From the NCBI GenBank assembly GCA_023101885.1, contig JALPQD010000126.1, forward strand, positions 1,170,904-1,234,903: 64,000 nucleotides of DNA, written 5' to 3'. Shown one piece after another: positions 34,034 to 46,910 of this stretch; position 1 is the first letter of the stretch; the number at the start of each line of letters is the position of its first letter. Both the position numbers and the translations under genes were made by a program. The notes beneath the pieces are model-generated. The model was not told where the DNA came from and did not search any database. It saw only the letters and a program-made list of their open reading frames with translations. This DNA is from Typhlomys cinereus (lineage: Eukaryota; Chordata; Mammalia; Rodentia; Platacanthomyidae).

Positions 34034-36502
34034 GCTTGGGCATTTGGGTTGATTCCATGACTTTGCTATTGAAAATGATGCTGCTATGAACATGTTCGCA
34101 CTTCTGCTATCGAGGTGAACCTCTGCTGCATGTGGGGTTATTTCCAAAAGTGGAATAGCAAGGTCATATGGCATTTCAATCTTTGATTTCTTTAAGAATC
34201 TCCAGACGGCTCACCAGAGTGGCTGTATGAGCCTGCATTCCCACCAGAAATGTAGTAGAGTTCCCCTCTCTCCACATTCTCTCCAGCATTTGTTGTTGTT
34301 TGTATTGTGGATTTTTGCCATCCTGACCGGGGCGAAATGATATCTCAGGGAAGTTTTGATTTGCATTTCCCTGATGGCTAAAGAAGTGGAGCAATTTTTA
34401 AGATATTTGTTAGACATTTTAATTTAATCCCTGGTAAAGTTTCTTTTAAGTTCCGGGGCCCATTTTTTAATTGGACCAGTGGTTTCCTTGGTGTTTAGTT
34501 TTCTAAGTTCTTTGTGCACTCTAGATAATATAGCTCTATCAGATATGTGGTTAGTGAAGATTTTCTCCCATTCTGTGGGTTGCCTTTGAGCTCGTGTTAC
34601 AATCTCTTTATCTGAACAGAAGGTCTTTAATTTCACAAGATCCCAACTGTTGAGAGTTGGTAGCAGTGGCCGTGCCATTGGATGATTGTTTAGGAACAGT
34701 TGGCCTAGCCCAATCAGCTCGATGGAACTCCCTACACTTTCAAATACAGTTTTTATAGTCTCTGGCCTGACATCAAGGTCCTTGATTCATTTGGAATTAA
34801 GTCTTGTACAAGGTGACAAGTATGGGTCTAGTTTTAATCTTCTACATGTGGAGATCCAGTTTTGCCAGCACCATTTGTTGAAGATACTATTCTTTTTCCA
34901 TTGGATTTTTTGGGCCCCTTTGTCAAAGACCAAATGGCTGTAATTTTGTGGGCTTATATCTGGGTCTTCAATCCTTATCCATTGATCTGTGTGTCTATTT
35001 TGGAGCCAGTACCAGGCTGTTTTTACAACTATGGATTTGTAGTATAGATTAAGGTTTGGTATGGTGATACCTCCAGCAGTGTTTTTGTTACTCAGGATTG
35101 TCTTTGCTATCCTGGGTCTTTTGTGCCTCCATATGAACTTTGAGATTATTTTGTCAACCTCTTTAAAGAATTGCTTTGGGATTTTAATTGGCATAGCATT
35201 GAATTTGTATATTGCCTTTGGTAGGATGGTCATTTTTACGATGTTGATTCTGCCAATCCAGGAACAAGGGAGGTATTTCCACCTTCTGGTGTCTCTTCTG
35301 CAATGTGGTACATCTATACAATGGAGTACTACTCAGCCATAAAAAATGATGAATTACTGGAATTTGCCAGGAAATGGATGTCATTAAAAAAATTATATTG
35401 AGTGAAGTATCCCAGACCCAGAAAATTAAGCGCTGTATGTACTCACTAATAGATGACTCCTAGTACCAAACCCACCAACCCCACCTACATATACTCAACA
35501 ATAAATCTCTGTAATACAGTAATTGCAAGGAGTATGAACAGGTGGGATGGGTTAGGAGGCCCACACCAGAAACAATGAGAGAGGAGACCATGTAACACCA
35601 GAGAAAATAGGCCTCCATCAAGGACTGCAAGTAAGCAATGAGACATCTGGTTAAGTTCACAGACTTCGTTCCTGATCATTTACAACTGAGGGGGTGTGAT
35701 CTCTCTAGAAGGGGAAGGCATATAGTCTGGCAGATAAAAAGTAACCATTTTGCAAAAGGGTGATTGACCCCTCCCTCACTGTGGTTTCCTACTTTTAGTA
35801 CATCTACCTTTGAATATACTCTTATAACAAGACTCTAGCTTTACAGCTTTTTATCTCTGGCCAGGGGGTGACATCCAATAGCCATCAGGATGGAGTGAAG
35901 GGCATTGCAGGAGCAACAAAACTGCAAAAGAAAATCAACAAACCACAATCCAGAACTTCAGAGCCTCTATATCAACAACCTAGAACTAGGCCAGCCTAAT
36001 CTCTCCCCATCCTGAAGCTCAAGGAAATTTGCGGAAGAGGGGGCTGTAAGAGTGCAAGAGCACAAAGATGGGAGGAGCAATGATATGCAAGATACTCCAC
36101 ACAAGTTAGGGCCAAAGCATTCATAATTGGACTTTGCATGCCCTGCACAATGTCCAACACACTATTGACCCCACGAAGTCTAGCACTTGCTAAAAGCACC
36201 AAGATCCTTGGAGGCAAGGGATTGACAGCCAATACAGTGTTCTTATGCTTAAGGGGAACAAAAGAAAGGGTTCAGGGAAATGCCACTGGGTCCTTGTACG
36301 TCATCGGAGAGGAGGACCCAGAGGAAGTTTCGCATGCACATTAAAGGATTCTCTGTGGATTGGGGGAGGGGAGATATTGGGGGTGCGGAAGGAGGGGTGA
36401 GGGGAGGGTGAGCAGAGGGGTCGAGGGGAGGAGGAGGGAGGGAGGGAACTGGTGTACCTATTAAGTTTGTATTAGTGGAGATAATAAAAAATGTTAAAAA
36501 AT
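34034..36502 (+). mobile_element. L1 element G, twin-primed, nested in F
   Basis: 34034-35302 is ORF2 C-terminal region in reverse orientation (minus-strand frame 34787-35233 has [20 protein letters not shown]). 35303-36502 continues in forward orientation from gtggtacatctatacaatgg through the ORF2 end, full 3'UTR, purine tract and tail. The two parts are neighbours in L1 coordinates with about 28 bases missing, and short aat homology at the switch. F resumes at 36503 with ttgctttgggattttg, matching the left break (aaatgctt). A large, clear example of L1 5' inversion. Confidence 0.9.
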
Positions 36503-37882
36503 TGCTTTGGGATTTTGATTGGTATAGCATTGAATCTGTATATTGCTTTTGGTAGGATAGTCATTTTTGTGATGATTCTGCTAATCCAGGAGCATTGGAG
36601 GTCTTTCCACCTTTGATGTCTTCTGTAATTTCTTTCTTTAGGGTTTCAATGTTTTCATTATAAAGGTCTCTCCCTTCCTTAGTTAGTTTTATACCAAGGT
36701 AATTCATTTTTTTAGGATCTATAGTAAATGGGATTGTTTCTCTTAGGGCTTTTTCACTTTTTTCATCCTTGGCATATAGGGAGGCCACTGATTTTTGCAC
36801 ATTTATTTTGCACATTTATTTTGAAACCTGCCACTCTGCTCTATTAGTTCCAGGAGTTTCCTGGTAGAGATTCTATGATCACTCTGGTCATGTCATCTGC
36901 AAATAGAGGTATCTTGACTTCCTCCTTGCCGATTTGGATCCCTTTTATCTCCCTCTCTTGTCTTGTGGCTCTAGCTAAGACTTCAAGTACAATATTGAAT
37001 AGAAGTGGTTAGAGTAGACAGCCTTGTCTAGATCCTGATCAAAGCAGAAATGCTTCAAGGTTTTCCCCATTGAGTATAATCCTTGCTGTTTTCTGGTAGT
37101 ATACAGCTTTTAATATGTTGATAAAGGTTTCTTCCATTCCAACTTTCTCTAGGATTTTGGTCATAAAAGGATGTTGGATCTTGTCAAAAGCTTCTCTGCA
37201 TCTACCCAGAGTATCATATGGTCTTGGACTTTGGATTGGTTTATATGATGTATTACATTTATTGATTTGCATATGTTGAACCACACTTATGTGCCTGGAT
37301 TACAGCCTACTTGATCACAGTGAATGATCTTTTTGATATGTTTTTGAATCCGATTTGCTAGGATTTTGTTGAGAATATTTGCATCTGTGTTCATCAAAGA
37401 GATTGGCTTAAGAGTTTTTTTTCAGTGTATCTTTGTTAGGTTTTGGGATGAGTATGATATTAGCTTCATAGAAAGAATTTGAAAGTATTTGTTCCTTCAC
37501 AATTTGATGGAACAAAAGGAGTATTGGTGTTGTTCATTTAATGTCTGGTAGAATTCTGTGCTGAATGCATCAGGTCCAGGACATTTTTTGGTACGAGATT
37601 CGAGATTACTTCATTGAGTTCCTCATATATTATAGAACTATTTACTTAATTCAAAACTTCCTGATTCAATTTTGGTAAATTGTGCTTACTTAGGAATTCA
37701 TCCATTTGTTTTGTGTTACCAATTTCATGCAGTATAATTGTTTGAAATATGACGTTACAATTCTCTGAATTTCTTTGGTATCAGTTGTAATAACCCCATT
37801 TTCATTTCTAATTTTATTACTTTGGGTTTTCTCTCTTAATTATGGTTAATTTAGCTAGGGGGTATATCAATTTTTATTGCTA
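36503..37882 (-). mobile_element. L1 element F, 5' part (ORF2 RT region)
   Basis: Continues F after L1 G: ORF2 from the C-terminal domain through the RT palm. The RT catalytic box is intact in text (minus-strand TTTGCAGATGAC at about 36892-36903, F-A-D-D). Frames 36561-36815 (KINVQKSVASLYAKDEKSEK) and 37039-37284 are visible. F is 5'-truncated near 37882 within ORF2. Confidence 0.82.
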
Positions 37883-40800
37883 ACTACTTGGTATTAATTT
37901 TTTGGTATTTTTTAAAATTTCCTTGGTATTTAATTTTTGATGTTTTATGTGCATTTGACATTAGTATCCTATGAGATATTAGTCTCCTTCTCTGTTTACT
38001 CTGTCTTTCACTGAACAGAAGAACAGAAGCTTAGCTTATTAGTTTCATACTGTCCTTTTTTAATGGTAGACTTATACTCTGTGCATTTGAGGTCCTCTAC
38101 TGAGAAAATGGTTTCTGATGTCAATCAATGGGAAGGTATTCCTTACTTTTTCTTCTAGGAATTTTGTTGTATGTGGTCTAATGTTGATATCTTTAATCTT
38201 GAATTATTTTTTGCACAAGGAAATAAATAAGGGTACAGTTTCATTCTTCTGCTTGTAGATACTTATTTTTGCCAGTATCATTTACTGAAGATGCTGTCCT
38301 CTTACCAAATGATTTTTTGCCCATCTGCATCAAAAATCAGTTGACTATAAGTGAATACCCTCATATTGAATTATGAAATTCTTATCTCTTTGTCTATATC
38401 TCTTTTTTGGAGCCTGTACCATACTGTTTTTATTACTATGACTTTATAGTATAGTTTAAGGTCTGCTATGATGATGCCTCTCATGGAGGGTTTATTACTC
38501 AGTATTGTTTTGCTATCCTGATTCTTTTATGTTTCCATATATAATTTGATATTGTTTTACCAATTTCTGTAAAGAATTGGGTTGGATTTTGATTGACATT
38601 GCATTGTATCTTCACAATCCTTTTTGTAGAATGGTTATTTTATTGATGCTAATTCTCTCAGTCCTGGAGCATGGGTGGTCTTTCCATCTTCTGGTGTTTT
38701 CTGTAATCTCTCTTTTTTAGGGTTTTAAAGTTTCCATTGTATAGATCTTTCACATTCTTGGTTAGGATCATTCCAAAGTGTTTCGTTATTTTAGGAGCAA
38801 TGGTAAATGGTATTTTTTTTCTTGTAGGTCTTTCCCACTTTGTTTATCCTTAGTGTATTGGAAAGCCACTGATTTTTTTAACATTAATTTTGTATCCTAC
38901 CATTCTGCTGACCTTTTTAATCAGTTCCAGGAGTTTTCTGGAAGAATATTTAGGGTCCTTAAGGTAAATGATCATGTTGTCTGTGAATAAGGAAACCTGA
39001 TTTATTCTTTTCCAATTTGTATCTCCTTTTTCTCCTGTCTTGTCATATTGCTCTTGCTAAGACTTCCAGTACAATGTTGAGTAGAAGTGATGAAAGTGGC
39101 AGCCTCGTTTAGTTACCAATCTGAGTGGGAATGCTTGTAGTTTTTTACAATTTAGGATGATTTGAGTCATAGGCTTGTTGTATATGGCCTTTATTATGTT
39201 GATAAATGTTGCTTCCAACCTTATTTTCTACATGTTCCTTTTCATAAAGAGTGTTAGTTTTTTCAGCATCAATGGAGAAAAATCATGTGTTTTTTGTCTT
39301 TGCTTTGTTTATATGGTGAATAATATTTACAGATATATGTATATTGAACCAACATTTTATTTCGAGAATAAACCCCCCTGGTCATAGTGGATGATCTTCT
39401 TTTAGTCTATTTTGCTAGAATTTTGTTGAAAATCTTTGCATCTCTCTTCATCAAGGAAACTGGCCTATACTTTGCATTTTTATTGCGTCTTTGTTTTTTG
39501 GAACAGTATGATGTTGCCTTTATAGGAGATTGGGAGTGTTCCTTTTTTCTCATTTTGTGGAATAATTTCAGGAGTTATGGTTTCATTGTTCTTTAAGTAT
39601 TTGGTAAAATTCTGCATTGAATCCTTCTTATCCTAGGCTATTCTTTGGAGCAAGAATAACAATTACAACTTCAACTTCATCCCTTTTTTAGAACTATTTA
39701 AATAATTCTGTTGTTTGTCATTTAGCTTTGTTTTGCTATATGTTTTAAATATTCTTCCATTTCTTTGTGATTGTCATAAATTTTTAAAGTCCGGCTTTAT
39801 CATTTTCTGAGTTGCCTTGATAATCTGTTTTGATAGTTCCATCTTCACTTCTAATTTTATTAATTTCCATTATGTCTCTTTTTGTATTGGTTAATTTGGC
39901 TAAGTCTTGGTCAATCTTGTTAATTTTTTCAAAGAAACAGTTTTTGTTTGATTGATTCTTTGTATGGTTTTCTTTGTCTCGATTTGTTCATTTCTCCTCT
40001 GATCCTGCTGATCTCTGCAGATCTATCTACTTCTTTTGAGGTTGGTTTGTTCTTTTTTCTCCAAAGTGTTTAGCTGTGTTGTTTGGTTATTTGCTTGTGA
40101 TATTTCCATTTCTTTGATGTAGACATTGAGTACTATGAATTTTCCTCTTAGAGGACCATCTTCATGATATCACAGAGGTTTTCATATGTTGTGTTTCCTT
40201 TATCATAAAGTTCTAGGGATTTTTGAATTTCATTTTTTCGTCTGTTCAGACACATTCCTCATTTAGTAGCATATTATTAAGTTTCCAGGAATTTGTGTGC
40301 TTTCTGGTATTTGCTTTGTTATGCATTTCCATCTTTATTCCCTGGTGGTTGGACAGAGTACAGGTAGAGGCTTACTTTGTGGACTAGTATGTAATCTATT
40401 TTGGAGAAAGTTACATGGGCTACCGAAAAGAATATATATTCCTTCTTATTTTGATGACATGTTCCATAGGTGTCTGTCAGGTCTATTTGGCTTATAGGTT
40501 GGTTTAGTAAGAGTGTGTCTCTGTTCACTTTTTTGCCTGTTGACCTGTCTATCAGTGAGAGTGGGGTGTTGAAATCCCTTAATACTATTGTGCTTGAGTT
40601 GATTTGTTATTTTACCTGTTGTAATGTTTTGTTAATGGTATTATTTGGAACATACATGTTTAGAATTGTGAGTTTTCCTTGATGTATTGTTCCTTTGATG
40701 AGTATGCAGAATCCTTCTGAATCTCTTATGATTTGTTTAGGACTGAAGTCTGTTTGTTGTATACTAGGATAGACACTCCTGCCTGTTTCTTAGTTGTATT

Positions 40801-41830
40801 TTCTTGGAGTATCTTTGACCATCATATGGCTCTGAGATTGTGCTTATTTTTCAAAATGAAATGTGTTTCTTGGAGATTGCATATTGATGGGTTGTGCCTT
40901 TTAACCCATGCTCTTAGCTCATGTCTCTTGATTGGGGAAGTTAGTCCCTTTGATGTTTAAAGTTATAATTGAGAAGTTTTCTTTTATTTCTGTCATTTTT
41001 AGTTTATTGGGGGATTTTGTGTGTTGGCAGTTCTTTGCCTGGTAGTTGTATTGGCATTATTTTTCCCTTTTATCCCCTTGAGTGTGATGCTCAATTTCAT
41101 CTGTCTTAAGAATTTCTTCTAGTATTTTTTGCAGGCCTGGTTTGGTAGACAAGAAAGACTTTATTTATATAAAGCACCATTTTTCTTTTTCCTTCTGGCA
41201 TGACTAATAATTTGCCTGGATATTCACTGGATTGACATTTGTGATCTTTCATGACTTGAAGAATTCCTTTCCAAGCTCTTCTGGCTTTTTTCACCTACCC
41301 ATTTCTTCTCTGAGTTCTTCATGTTTCTTTTTTGTTTGTTTGTTTCTTATGCTCCTTTTGTAGATCTTCACAAAGCTTGTTAATCATGTTAATAACATGT
41401 CTTTGGAAGACATTATCTTCAGTATTGCTTTATTGAGTGGTATTCATGAGGATATTCTGAATGGAATCTATAGTGCGGGTGTTGGTGTTTTTGTAGGAAA
41501 CACATTTTCCTGGCATTTAGTGTATTTTGTGGTTTTTATGATGTGACTTGGGCATTTTTCTTCAAGTCTATATCTGTTTTATTTCATAGTTATATTTGAA
41601 TCTTCTGAGTCAGATGAGGTCGTCTGGCTTTGGTGGGTTGTTTGGAAAACTTCTTTGGATTTGGATGGGATCTAATAGTTATGTGAAGTCTCTGGCTTCA
41701 TGGACCTCTTACCTGGCCTGGGGGTAGCTTCCTGGGGTTCTGGGGCAGGTGGGTAGTTCCCACACTGTCTCCAAATAGTCTGAAACTGCCTCACCTGGCG
41801 CAGTGGTCCCTTACTGAAGCTCTGGGATAG
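37883..41830 (-). mobile_element. L1 element E, 5' part (ORF2, ORF1, 5'UTR remnant)
   Basis: Resumes the ORF2 C-terminal text lost at 31995 (gatattagtctccttctctg, then ctgaacagaag) and runs through RT (about 38780-39600), endonuclease (about 40300-40980), ORF1 C-terminal domain (41106-41294, RRAWKGILQVMKDHKCQS) and a GC-richer end near 41700-41830. The RT catalytic box is degenerate near 38965. Many stops; an old, near full-length L1 split by F and G. Confidence 0.8.
41106..41294 (-). pseudogene. L1 E ORF1 C-terminal domain remnant
   Basis: The 62-codon open piece carries KARRAWKGILQVMKDHKCQS and the following QTRPAKNTRR, collinear with the ORF1 C-terminal domain of L1 C (9490-9700). The rest of ORF1 upstream (to about 41600) is out of frame. 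Confidence 0.75.
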
Positions 41831-43290
41831 ATTCTACACATTTTAATAATTTTGGTTAGTCTTTCTATGAAAGAAACTCTCATCTTTACAAGTAAAACAA
41901 CTTTTGGATTACCTGTGTATTTGCAAATGCATGGATAGAAGGAAGGTAGTAGACATATTTTTTGCCTATACAGTCCTCCAGATATTCTTTTTCTATACTC
42001 CCCAAGTCCTTTAATGTTTTTAATTCTAGGAATACTTTTGTACAATTATTTCATGTGTACATATTGTATTATTTTATCTGGTAGATAATCAGATATAAAA
42101 TGGCTAAAGATATGATGTATGTATATAACATTTTAGAAAATTCAAAACTCTGAAATGTAAATACACGATTTTCCACATTACTATCATTGTGTGAGCAACA
42201 TAGACACTCTATATCTTGATCCATAGTTTACAAGGCATTTTCGTTTACAATGGTGTGTAATGATCTGTTATTTGAATGAATGTAATCTAGTCATAGTTCT
42301 TTCGCTTCTCAGTAAATGCAGAATGTTTGAAAGCTTGGTCTTAATTTTTTCCCATTCATTCATAGTTCACATAAATAGCTATTTTTATTGAATGAAAGAA
42401 AATGTATATTGCATAACAGAAAAGCATTTAGAAGTTTGGGGAAGATTTTAATTTTCTTGACAAATTTCTTTGTTTTATATAGACTTAGTGCAGATAGTGA
42501 TTACTTAGGTGTTCTCAGTAGTTTGGTGTTTCACATTCATTTTGCCAGTGAGGGAATATCATTTAATTGTGTCAAAACAACAAACTCGTTTTCCGCTCCA
42601 CTCTGCTAGTGCTAGGTTCTAAAGCCAATTTGTGTCTTCAAATCTGTTGAGTAGTTTGGAGACTCTAATTAAGTGCATAGAATCTGTAACTTCATCAGAA
42701 TCATTCTGAGTTTTCAGTTTTCTCCTTTGAATTAGCAAAACTTTGCCAGGAAAATTTAATTCTTAAGTCCTCAACTTCTTTTATTTTGGTGTTATGTTTG
42801 TACTTGTTTTCTAAAGGTGACTTTATTTTAGCTTGAAGTTTTTCAAACATGTTTATGATATTTCAGTTTTATTGGTTTTGTTAAAATTATGGCTAAAGAC
42901 TAATATGCATATAGTTATATGAACCAGAGGGTTGTATCCACATTATGTTTTGAAATACATAATAGTTTTATTAACTTTTCATACTATAGACAATCAAATA
43001 CTTACTTCAACTTAACTGACTTTTAAAGGGTAAAAATGGTTAATGATTAAATGGGTTGCAGTTATCATTTGCTTCATGTAATGCAACAATATTGAATATC
43101 AATGAATTAAATGATTGTGTTCCCATTTGTTCCATAAGAATAAGTCATTCTGTAGTCCTGTTGATGTGCCGTGGTGTACCTATTATCACTCCTCTAAAGT
43201 ACACTTCTCACAGGTATTATCCTTTCCAAAAGAAAACTTCCAAGTTTAAAAGCTATTTTTTCAGTTAATTGGTAATTTTATTTTCTTGAC
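41831..43290. other. Low-copy DNA; contains segment paired with 49.8-50.35 kb
   Basis: No gene seen. 42200-42800 is collinear with 49790-50300 in the same orientation. Landmarks are aatctagtcatag/aatcaagtcataag, agtaaatgcagaa/agtaaaagcagaa, agattttaattttcttgac/tgattttattttacttagtgac and gagtagtttggag (42653 and 50162). See findings. Confidence 0.5.
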
Positions 43291-43299
43291 AAACCAATA

Positions 43300-43620
43300 A
43301 GCTCATTGGGTTTACTTATAGGAGTATCTGTGAGGATTACTTAGAGTAGTAGAGATGAGGGTTACTTACAAGAGCAGGGATAATTCCAAGGCAGCTTCAT
43401 CACTTGAAAGCACACCCCAACATGGGTGAGACTTATGGAATCTACAATCCTGGAGCTCTCTGGTTCATGACTCCTCTTAAAGGATAGTCTTTTCCAGACC
43501 ACTGGGCTGGCCAGGAAGTCTCATCTCTCAGCAGTTATTTATTGCACCCTTTACCTTAGGAAGATCTCTCTCAATCTTCTCCATTCCAAAAACTTACTGA
43601 GATTAATGAACTGTTTACTT
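43300..43620. repeat. Probable ancient rodent interspersed repeat, unclassified
   Basis: Richer in GC than its surroundings and reads like a worn dispersed repeat (gagggttacttacaagagcaggg, aaggcagcttcatcacttg, caccccaacatgggtgag). I could not tie it to another copy in the window, so this is a tentative call from style and memory of rodent repeats. Confidence 0.3.
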
Positions 43621-44379
43621 TCTGAGCCTTGAACAATTCTATTTTAGAGGATAATTTTAGTCTCTATTCCAAATTTTAGCTTATATTTTTATTTTAAAAT
43701 TTTGTAATGTGTAATATTACACAGGAATTTTCTTACTTTTGTTTAAGACAACTGAGTATCCTTTAATGTGCCTGTAATATATTGTTTTTACCAGACATGT
43801 GAATAAGTTACATGCTTGTTTAGTACTTTTAATTGCAATCATTTAGCAGTGTATAATTTTATTTAATTTTTATCCTAAATTGCTTAACTATGAGTAGGCA
43901 TCTAGTTGCCTAAGAATCTCCAGTAGGTGAAGAAAATAGACCTTAATCTCCACTGCATTTTGTATGTGTGTGTATGTGTATATATAGTTATATAGTTATT
44001 TTATCATGTTCTTGTTTTCCTGAGGGGAAATTTTGAGGATAATTGCAGTTTCTGTAGGATTGTGTTTTCATCTGGAAAACATTTATATTCCTTTGAAAGG
44101 TAGGTCAGGGAAAGGGATAATATAACAGTATAAAGTAGAGTAAAATGAAGTAGACTTTTCTGTTCATCAGTAATTGAATCAAACTAAACTGCAAACTTGT
44201 GGAGAACTTTCTTTTTCTCACTCATATCAGAACAAAGACGGTGGTCATTTGTTGTTTATGCTAAATCTTATATGCCACCTTTTGACTTAACTTGTAGAAA
44301 TATTTAATATTGAAATTCATAAATTCTATGATTTCTGTGTTTTCATGTCTTTAATATTGTCTTCAGTTTAATATTTTTT
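43621..44379. other. No gene seen
   Basis: AT-rich low-copy DNA. Confidence 0.4.
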
Positions 44380-44380
44380 C

Positions 44381-44431
<51 letters not shown>

Positions 44432-44640
44432 TGAGTATGCATGTTGAGACCCAAGGGTGACTTCAGAAGTCATCTTATATCGCTCTTCTACCATATGGCT
44501 TTCTTCTGAGGTTTCCCCAGATTCTGCCCTCCAATAACTGAACTACACCATATTCCCCTTCCATTTGTATGTGGGATCTGAAGATCCAAGCTTAGAAATT
44601 TTTCCTTTGAAGGCTTCAACCACTGAAACATCTCCCCACC
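44380..44640 (-). mobile_element. Older lineage SINE with long (TG)n
   Basis: 44385-44429 is (TG)n, the complement of the family's CA tract. It is followed antisense by cccagattctgccctcc, tttgtatgtgggatctgaag, gatccaagcttag (B box region) and catctccccacc at the head. About 260 bp, diverged. Confidence 0.7.
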
Positions 44641-44974
44641 ATTGTCTGTTGTTCGTTCACAAGCAGCATCAATGAATATTTACTTTTGAAAAAACAAGTT
44701 TTCAAAAATTCACCACTACAGTATTACTTCACATTATATCATTCTATTTTATTTGAAATAATTTTATCGAAATAAATAGCATGTTTTCTCAAAGGTATTT
44801 CTTGGGATATTGAAAAAAATCATAGGGTTTTATTCCTTACTCTTGTTAACATTTATTTTGAACTGATAGTAAGCTAATTTTGGTTTTGGATTAACTATTA
44901 TTATTTGGTTTTATTAGAGCTATTACATCAACACTGGGATCAGGATTTTATGATCAGTTCTTCTACTTTGTTCT
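44641..44974. other. No gene seen
   Basis: AT-rich low-copy DNA. Confidence 0.4.
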
Positions 44975-46655
44975 TTAAATTTTTGAGAAATATTTTTTCA
45001 ATGTTTGTTTTGTCTATTTATACAAGCTCAATAGATACCATCATTATTCTTCTCCTCACTCCATTCCCTCCTATTCCCCCAATTTACTCTCCCCTCTTGC
45101 CACTCTCCACCCACCTCTATCTCACCTCTTTTCCTTTCCTCCTCCTCTCTTGGTGCTTCCTGCTTTCTCCCTCCTATCGTTCAGAGCATCTGTTTATGTG
45201 GGCACTGAATTTCCCTCTGTTTCTTCTACACTAGTGAGGGTTCAGGACTCAGTGGCATAACTTGGAGCCCCTTCCTTGGATGTCCACTAGTATGGGAACT
45301 CTATTATGACTGTTTAACCCCCTTGCCTCTAAGGATCCTATTGCCTGAAGAATTCTCCCCTGTGATACCTGCTATACTTTACAGGGGTGTTGACATGTCA
45401 GCCATAGTGCAAGTCAAGCAAGATCCAATCAAATTTGGACTATGTCCTGGCTGCTGAAGCCTTGACTTGTGTAGCATCTACCTTGCATATTGTTGGTCCT
45501 CGCCATCTTTAGGCTCTGTCAATCTTGCCACCCCCTCTTCTGCAAGGTTCTTTGAGCTTTAGGATGGGGAGGTATTTGGCTGGTCTGGTTTTGAGTGAAT
45601 ATTGTAAGGTCTTTGGTGTTCTGAATTATGGTTTCTTATTGTTTTCAATTTTGGTAGTCCTGTACTGCCCTTGGTTGCATCGTCATTGGTTGTCAGGGTC
45701 ATCTAATAACCAAAGATAAAAGACTGGGTAAATGAAGATGTTAACATAAGAAAAGAATCAAAGGTAGATGCAAGAATAGGAGTAAGACACAACAGTGAGA
45801 AGGGTCAGTTTCTTGTTTGCTCATTGGTTACCATCTAACTGCCCGTTCCTATTCCCTCCCTGATGGGGGAGATCAAATCTGTTCAGTCCCAGGTAAAATG
45901 GAATGGAAGTGAGGGTGAGCTGCATTAGATGACTTGCTACTTACATGCAGTACATGACTGTGGCTTAACTTCTCTATTGAAGTGTTTACTTTTGTCTTTT
46001 TTTTTCTTTCCTACTTATAATCCTTTGGAATTATAATGGGAATTGTGGAGATTTACCTTTGAATATGTCATTTAGTAGGTTTATAACTAGGATCCACTTT
46101 ACTTTCTATGTCTGAAATACTCAATAAATTTTATTCTAATTCCATCCATTTCCCTGCAAATTTCATTAATTCATCTTTTATGATGGCAGAGTAGAATTCC
46201 ATTGTATAAATACAGCACATTTTCATTATGAAGTGTTGGGAATTTGGGTTGATCCCATGACTTCACTATTGTAAATAGTGCTTCAATGAACATGGTTATA
46301 CTCCTGTCACTACAGTGAATTGCTGCATTTTGTGGGATTATTCCCAGTAGTGATATAGTGGAGTCACATGGCATTTCAATCCTTAACTTTTTTTAGAACT
46401 CCTATACTGATCTCCAGAGTGGTTGTATAAGTCTATATTCCTACCACCAATGTCCGTGAGTTCCCTTCTCTCTACATCCTCTCCATCATTTGGTGTTAAT
46501 GTGTATTGTTAATTTTCACCGTCCTGACCAGGGTGAAATGATATTTCAAGGTCGTTTGATTTTTTTTCCATGATGGCTAGGGATGTGGAACATTTTGTAA
46601 TAATTTGATACACATCTGGATTTTGTACCTGGAAAAGTTTCTTTTGAGTTTGGGC
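44975..46655 (-). mobile_element. L1 element H, 3' part (3'UTR and ORF2 end)
   Basis: Antisense 3' end (tatttatacaagctcaatag), pyrimidine tract 45045-45180, 3'UTR to about 46080 and the ORF2 C-terminal end (46171-46374, MPCDSTISLLGI and FTIVKSWDQPKFP blocks) to about 46650. It then passes directly into ORF1 C-terminal text at about 46656, so most of ORF2 (about 3 kb) is missing. Confidence 0.82.
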
Positions 46656-46806
46656 TAACATTTGTGTTCACTCAATTCTTGAAGTATATCTCTACAAGCT
46701 CTTCTGACTTTACTGTTTCCATTGAAAAATTATTTGTTATTTTAATAGGTTTACTTTAAAAGTGACTTTTTTTCTCTTGAAGCTCTTAGAACATTCTATT
46801 TATCTT

Positions 46807-46910
46807 TTTTTTTGCATTAAAAGCTACTGAAATTTTATTTTGTTTTAAATTAATGCACAACAATTGTACATGTTTAAAAGTTACAAAACCATGTTTTGCA
46901 CATGTATATG
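46807..46910 (-). pseudogene. Very short retroposed mRNA 3' end (source unknown)
   Basis: A 104-bp insertion in L1 H ORF1, bracketed by a perfect 13-bp duplication ttctatttatctt (46794-46806 and 46911-46923). On the minus strand it ends in an A run preceded by AAATAAAATTTCAGTAGC, i.e. AATAAA about 20 bases before the tail. The combination indicates a 5'-truncated L1-driven retrocopy of a cellular transcript's 3'UTR. I do not recognise the gene. Confidence 0.8.

Noticed and set aside
38778..39596. Plus-strand frames of about 70 codons in a row
   Set aside because: They are antisense to L1 E ORF2; the T-rich complement of an A-rich gene gives Phe/Leu-rich chance frames.
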